From Cristatella mucedo (taxonomy: Eukaryota; Bryozoa; Phylactolaemata; Cristatellidae): a DNA stretch of 64,000 bases. Below are positions 59,369 to 64,000 of the stretch, piece after piece; positions within the stretch are counted from its first letter, which is position 1, and every line of letters begins with the position of its first letter. The DNA is taken from contig WPIO01000048.1 of NCBI GenBank assembly GCA_009760855.2, forward strand, positions 2,880,001 through 2,944,000, in the 5' to 3' direction. The notes beneath the pieces are model-generated. The model made no database searches. It was not told the DNA's origin and worked only from the letters and a program-made list of their open reading frames with translations. Both the position numbers and the translations under genes were made by a program.

Positions 59369-59759
59369 CTGTTGACAAGAGATGAGGTAGTGGGGTAGAA
59401 GGCGTTTTGCTTCAGCCAACGAGACGATGCGAGTAGCAGAGCCAAGCAGCAGACAAGCGATCGTAGTGCAAAGGTCGGTGACGCTGTCGGTAGGTAGAGC
59501 ATACATAGCAGCTAGAGGCAGAGGAACATGCAGCCACTCTAGTGCTCAATTATCACGATCGTCTGACTAGGTGCAATAGCTTGAGACACTTCTAACCCAG
59601 AGGCAGTGGGCCAGAAATAATGAAGAATTTATGGGAAGAATGTCGTTGTGCTCAAGGGCACAGGCAGACATTTATCACATGTACACAATCCACAAGTGCT
59701 GAGTCCAAACATACATCCAAGTCAGCACTACAACTAGCAATCCTAGCATTGATCTAGCA

Positions 59760-59946
59760 CGGTGGTTCTCAAACTTCCTAATGCCGCGACCCTGTAATAC
59801 AACTCCTCACTGTGTGGCGATCCCCAACCATAAAATTATTGTGTGAAAAATGTAGAAATGCGTGTTTTTCGATGGTCTTAGGCAACCCACATGAGAGGGT
59901 CGTTCGACCCCCAAAGGGGTCGCGACCCACAGGTTGAGAACCACTG
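59760..59946 (-). mobile_element. Non-autonomous hAT element, SPIN-like
   Basis: 187 bp with terminal inverted repeats. The right end reads (minus) CAGTGGTTCTCAACCTGTGG then GTCGCGACCCCTTTGGGGG; the left end reads CGGTGGTTCTCAAAC then TTCCTAATGCCGCGACCC. An internal 'cgatggtcttagg' segment is also present. As I recall them, these match the SPIN/OposCharlie hAT group. Flanking 8-mers atctagca and tcttagac resemble the group's NTCTAGAN target, but have diverged. No transposase is encoded. Confidence 0.85.
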
Positions 59947-60240
59947 TCTTAGACTGCGGAACTCGCTTCCACGATTCTTACGCAACGACAACTACTCTCC
60001 TGCTGCCGACTGTGGCTCATCCTTTCCAGCGGTCCTGAGCTGCTACTTTCATGCTACTCACTACCTCAACTGCTCTACTGACTCTGCTATGCTTTCCACT
60101 TTCTCTTTGTTGCATGAGATGAAGTATGTTGGCTACCGAATGCACACCGAAAGCTGTTTAGGCTGTGAGTTCGCTATACAAAACTCTCCTGCGTAACACC
60201 CACATAGTCTTTTTGGCAATGTGGAGTTACAGACGGAGAT
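59947..60240 (+). mobile_element. LINE-B 3' end
   Basis: Begins at the hAT edge with 'tcttagactgcggaactcgc' and runs to 'acagacggagatac', the family 3' terminus. Confidence 0.85.
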
Positions 60241-60284
60241 ACAACCCATGGACATGCCACCCGACTTGAAAATGCTGCCATATG

Positions 60285-60345
60285 TAAGGCTGTAAATGCT
60301 TGTAAAATGCTTGTAAAGGCTTGTAAATGCTGCCATTTGTATTTG
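60285..60345 (+). repeat. Short tandem repeat 'cttgtaaatg'
   Basis: Several variants of 'gcttgtaaa(a)tgct' in a row. Confidence 0.75.
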
Positions 60346-60437
60346 CATTTGTAAGCCATGTCCATGTGTACAGAGGCTAGAGCCTTACACATGGCTGCAG
60401 CCTCCTACCTAAGCTCATGGTAAAGCGACATACACAC

Positions 60438-60519
60438 ACACATATATATATATATATATAAATAAATTAATTTATATACATGCATATATATATATATATA
60501 TATATATATACATGCATGC

Positions 60520-60572
<53 letters not shown>
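60438..60572. repeat. (TA)n / (GA)n compound microsatellite
   Basis: TA tracts with 'catgcatg' interruptions to about 60545, then a GA run to about 60572. Confidence 0.9.
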
Positions 60573-60577
<5 letters not shown>

Positions 60578-63354
60578 CTTGTCGGAATGGGTGTTTTGTG
60601 TATCTGTGTGTGCAGGTGAATCTGTGTGTGCAGATGAGACAGGGTAGAGGTAGCCAGAAAATCAAGAGAACGTCACGAAGAGCACGAGAGCCAAGCACAG
60701 AAGTAGGCACCCAGAGAACAGATAGACTAACAGTAACAACCTATCGCTACTTAAATCTCCACGCAAGTAAAGCAAGGTGTCTGTAGCTTTTAGCCGGAGG
60801 CCCCAGAGGTGTCATGACTATATCAGGTCGTATCACACTTCGATTGTCAGCGCAGCCCGCTTCAGTCAGCGTGAGCAGAAGTCCTCCTACCTGAGTTTAT
60901 CGCCGAGAGCTGGACAGCTGTGCAGCTGATGGCCGCCTACAGCTTGGAGCTTGGAGCTATGGTAGGAGGCCGCAGCCCCCTTTGCGGGCCTGCGGCTCCC
61001 TACCTAAGTGCCTTGTATAGATGGCACCGGTCAGAATCAAGGCTGCTGGGAATGGGGTTGAGAGCTTAGGTAGGAGGGTGTGAGTGTGACAGAAGGGGTT
61101 GAGGCAGGCCCAACCAAAGCTATAGCTGTCCAGTCCCCCATCGCCGAGAACGCTGCTCTCTTTTTTGCCCCTTGAAGCCTGGCAGCCAGTAATAGCAGGT
61201 GGCTGGCGGACTTTCAGACAGGGGCTGCAATTAGGCTTTCAGGCCATATTCTCCAGATTCAAAAGCTGCCCCAGAGACTCGTCGGCTGCTGCTGCTCCGT
61301 GGCCTCCACGCAGCAGCTTTAAGATTTGCATTCCGAAATGAAGCAGCCATCTTTGTCTTTTAGTTTGGTGCAAAGAAGGTATCTTGAGCAGCGAGCCTTC
61401 GGCATGCTAGCCAGGGTCGGTACCTGAGGGGTTTCATATTTTGAGGGGGCTGGATAGCATTTTGGAGTGTAGTAGGTATTGTTAAGGTACTAAATAACGT
61501 TCTTTCTTTTCTTCTTCTTAAACTGGGGCAGCTGCCTAAAGGGGCTTTGACCCCACTGGAATGCAACCCAAGAAGCCGCTGAAACCGCTAGCTTTAAACC
61601 CTCCTAAAATTCAGGTAGCCCCCTACCTGGTGGCCAGCCACCAGGCAGGACCAGGGACATCCGGGCAGGGCCAGGCAGGACAAGGGAGAGTGTTGCTAGA
61701 CTTGCAGAGCAGCTCTCAAGCTCTCTTAATAGGGCAGGCAATCAGCCTTCCAGGCACCGCCATCTTACAGGACCTTCTCAGGAGCCTCTGGGCAGCCAGC
61801 CAGCTTTTGTTGCAGAAATGTCTGGCCAGTGACAGGTTGAAATGTTCCACTCATTTATTTACTGCTATCCACCCATTACCTTCAACTTGTTTGGAGAGGA
61901 GATTTTTCAGGTCCTATTGGTCGCACTGTCCGGCCGAGTGGCACTTATACTCTCAGTGCACTTACTCGACTTTCGAGTCTGTGTCTCTCGGGGAGAAGGA
62001 GCTGTAGTGACTGCCGTGACTCATCTGGTCAAGGAATTGCCTTAATATTTTCTATTCAAAACCAGCTCTGTATGCTAATAAACAGGTTCGATCTGTGACT
62101 ATTTGCCTCCTTAGCCGAATCGCACGAGGATTGTAATATAGAGCAGTACCATTTCTGGCTACTCTACCTCAGGGAATGCAGTGCACTGCTGCAATGCAGT
62201 ACAGCCAAAAGGGCGACCTCTTGTTTATTAGGTGTGCAACCCCTCGCTAGGTGATCACAACTGCACAGCCAGCTCAGCTGCTTGCTTTACATAAACGCTT
62301 GGAGAAAATTTAATGCTGCCAGCTAATGGTATGGGCTGTATCGTACTATCTAATATCTCTCCTAACTTTACCATACCTGTGGTGATGACACTACATCTAA
62401 ACGACCTCTGGCCCTCCAATCACTTAGTTGGTTCAAGTAAAAAGGGCACAGTCGGTGGAAGGAGACAAGCCAGCTCTGGGATTGATGAGCTATTCGCTCG
62501 GCTATTGGTCCACACAATATCACCTCAGACAAATTTCCAGTTATGCCCATTCAATGTCAAGGTGTATTGCACTGATAAAATCTTGGATGTGTGCCGATAT
62601 CCATCCATTCCCACCGGCATAGGCAAAGTGAGTGTGGTTGGATGCAGGAGACCCATTTTGTACAAGTACAAGCCCAGTCAGACAGTAGCAACCGCTGGCT
62701 AACCAATCGCTTGCCAGCTGTGCGGCCAATCCCTCTCTCGAGGTCAGTCAACCCAAACCCACACCAGTCTTGTTTTGGCAGACAAAGGACACTTCCCTTC
62801 TGCCGCTTGGGGCTCAGCAGATGCACCTTTCTCTGCCTGCCATTCGGCCTGATTGGAATCTACTCTCTTTGCCTCTGTCTCTCTTTACATCGGTTGCTGA
62901 ATAAATAGTCATACCCTGACTACCTGTTAACAACCATCAACGAACACAGTCTCCAACAAGACTACCTGGAGTCAGCAAACTGGCAGACTGCCCAGGTTCA
63001 TGATTCCAACCCCCTTGGGATCTGAGTGTTCATACCTATTGTTAGCAGACAGTAAACGCTCCATATGCATCGCTAGTCTGCCAAATGTATACATACTTGA
63101 GCGGTGCCACACTTTCAGCATTTTCTCTAAATGTTGTAGTTGGTGTTTTGCCAATGCATTCGCTTTGCTCATACCATGTATCACTTACCACGTTAGATAT
63201 CATAGTTTGTTTTGATTTCGGAACGATGCATCCCCAAACTAGTCAATTTGTCACATTTCTGATCCTAGGCCATCAAAGCAATGCTGGCAAGCATTGCTTC
63301 CAAAGAAGCGCTTAATTGTCACTTGCCATCCGTAGGCAAATGTCGTCGATGTAA
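60573..63354. other. Unassigned region
   Basis: No family recognised. Open frames on plus (61561-62007, 62313-62702) lack motifs I can name. This region should lie in the intron upstream of the visible ENTPD exons, but no ACR1 or ACR2 exon was found. Confidence 0.4.
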
Positions 63355-64000
63355 TGTATGTATAAATGTATCTCCGTCTGTAACCCCAAAAAGCTACAAA
63401 GACTGTGTGGGTGTTAAGCAGGAGAGTTTTGCATGGCTCACTCACAGCCTAAGCGGCTTTCGGTACGCATTCGGTAGCCGACCGACTCTATCTCATGAAA
63501 CAAAGAGAAAGTGAGAGTCATAGCTGAGCCAGGAGAGCTGTTGAGGTAGTGAGCAGCATGGAAGTAGCAGCTCAAGACTGCTGGAGAGGATGTGCCATAG
63601 TCGGCAGCAGGAGATTAGTTGTCGTTGCATAAGTATTGTGGAAGTGAGTTCCACAGTCTAGGACCTGCAGAACAAAAGCTTCTGTCGCCAAAGGTCTTTA
63701 AGCAGAGGAATGGAATAGCTAATTTATTGTTCATACAGGACCTGAGGGCATGAGGAGGCTGAAACTGGTGCAGCAGTTCAGCTAGGTATGAAAGCCAAGC
63801 CGTGACGGGCCTTGTGGGTCACCATACGAACTTTGCTCAGTATCGGTTGATCAACCGGCAACCATCCAAGCTCTTTCAGCAAAGGAGACACACGGTCAAA
63901 CCTCTGGGATTTGTAAACTAGCTTTGCAGCCATATTCATCACCAGCTGCAGTAGCCTAGTGGCTTTTTTGGTAGCTCTGCCAAAAGGGAATGCCAATAAT
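63355..64000 (-). mobile_element. LINE-B, reverse orientation, cut by window edge
   Basis: 3' end near 63360 ('tatctccgtctgtaacccc'), the family 3'UTR, then RT C-terminal sequence on minus (LLQLVMNMAAKLVYKSQRFD, KARHGLA). Collinear with the 28.1 kb copy. Confidence 0.85.

Noticed and set aside
61561-62702. Plus-strand open frames as a new gene
   Set aside because: No motif I can name, no consistent splice chain, and in a repeat-rich stretch. Left as unassigned.

Overview
This is intron-rich metazoan nuclear DNA, probably from a non-vertebrate animal. Exons are GC-rich and separated by repeat-laden introns with GTAAG/GTGAG donors. There are no bacterial features: no operons, CRISPR or rRNA. 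Two host genes can be followed exon by exon. They converge (tail to tail) near 43.5-44.1 kb, and both lack their 5' ends in this window. A sponge or another early-branching or marine invertebrate would fit, but the sequence alone does not fix the phylum.

Gene 1 (+ strand, about 513-42702) is assembled from 20 candidate exons whose reading phases agree from the first to the stop codon (5,721 nt, 1,906 codons plus stop). It encodes ankyrin repeats, a 24-glutamine tract, a roughly 1,300-residue low-complexity Ser/Ala-rich linker with a basic Lys/Arg block, and a complete C-terminal STE11/MAP3K-type kinase domain. The kinase most resembles MAP3K19 (YSK4). An ankyrin array in front of this kinase is the most notable protein architecture here.

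Gene 2 (- strand, about 59368-45031) is a cell-surface ENTPD (CD39-type ecto-nucleoside diphosphohydrolase). Seven phase-compatible exons carry ACR3, ACR4, the Cys-rich ectodomain and a C-terminal transmembrane segment with a short tail. ACR1 and ACR2 must lie beyond the right edge.

The rest is mostly transposon. LINE-A (CR1/L2-like) is present as one nearly full but dead copy on the - strand (about 24.54-27.96 kb) and many 5'-truncated pieces ending in (ATT)n. LINE-B is a second CR1-like family with a different 3' end. SINE-1 and SINE-2 are tRNA-like with box A/box B motifs. SINE-1 and LINE-A share a hairpin-forming 3' tail, which suggests a LINE/SINE partnership. At 59760-59946 there is a 187-bp non-autonomous hAT element whose termini look like the SPIN family known for horizontal transfer between animals.

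By region: 0-14 kb holds ankyrin exons, the polyQ and linker exons, with LINE/SINE debris between. From 14 to 35.8 kb lie three large linker exons and the main retrotransposon block. From 35.8 to 42.7 kb are the kinase exons. From 43 to 45 kb is the convergent 3' zone, rich in TA/CT microsatellites. From 45 to 59.4 kb are ENTPD exons with SINEs and long TA/GA tracts in introns. From 59.7 to 64 kb are the hAT element, LINE-B copies and unassigned DNA.
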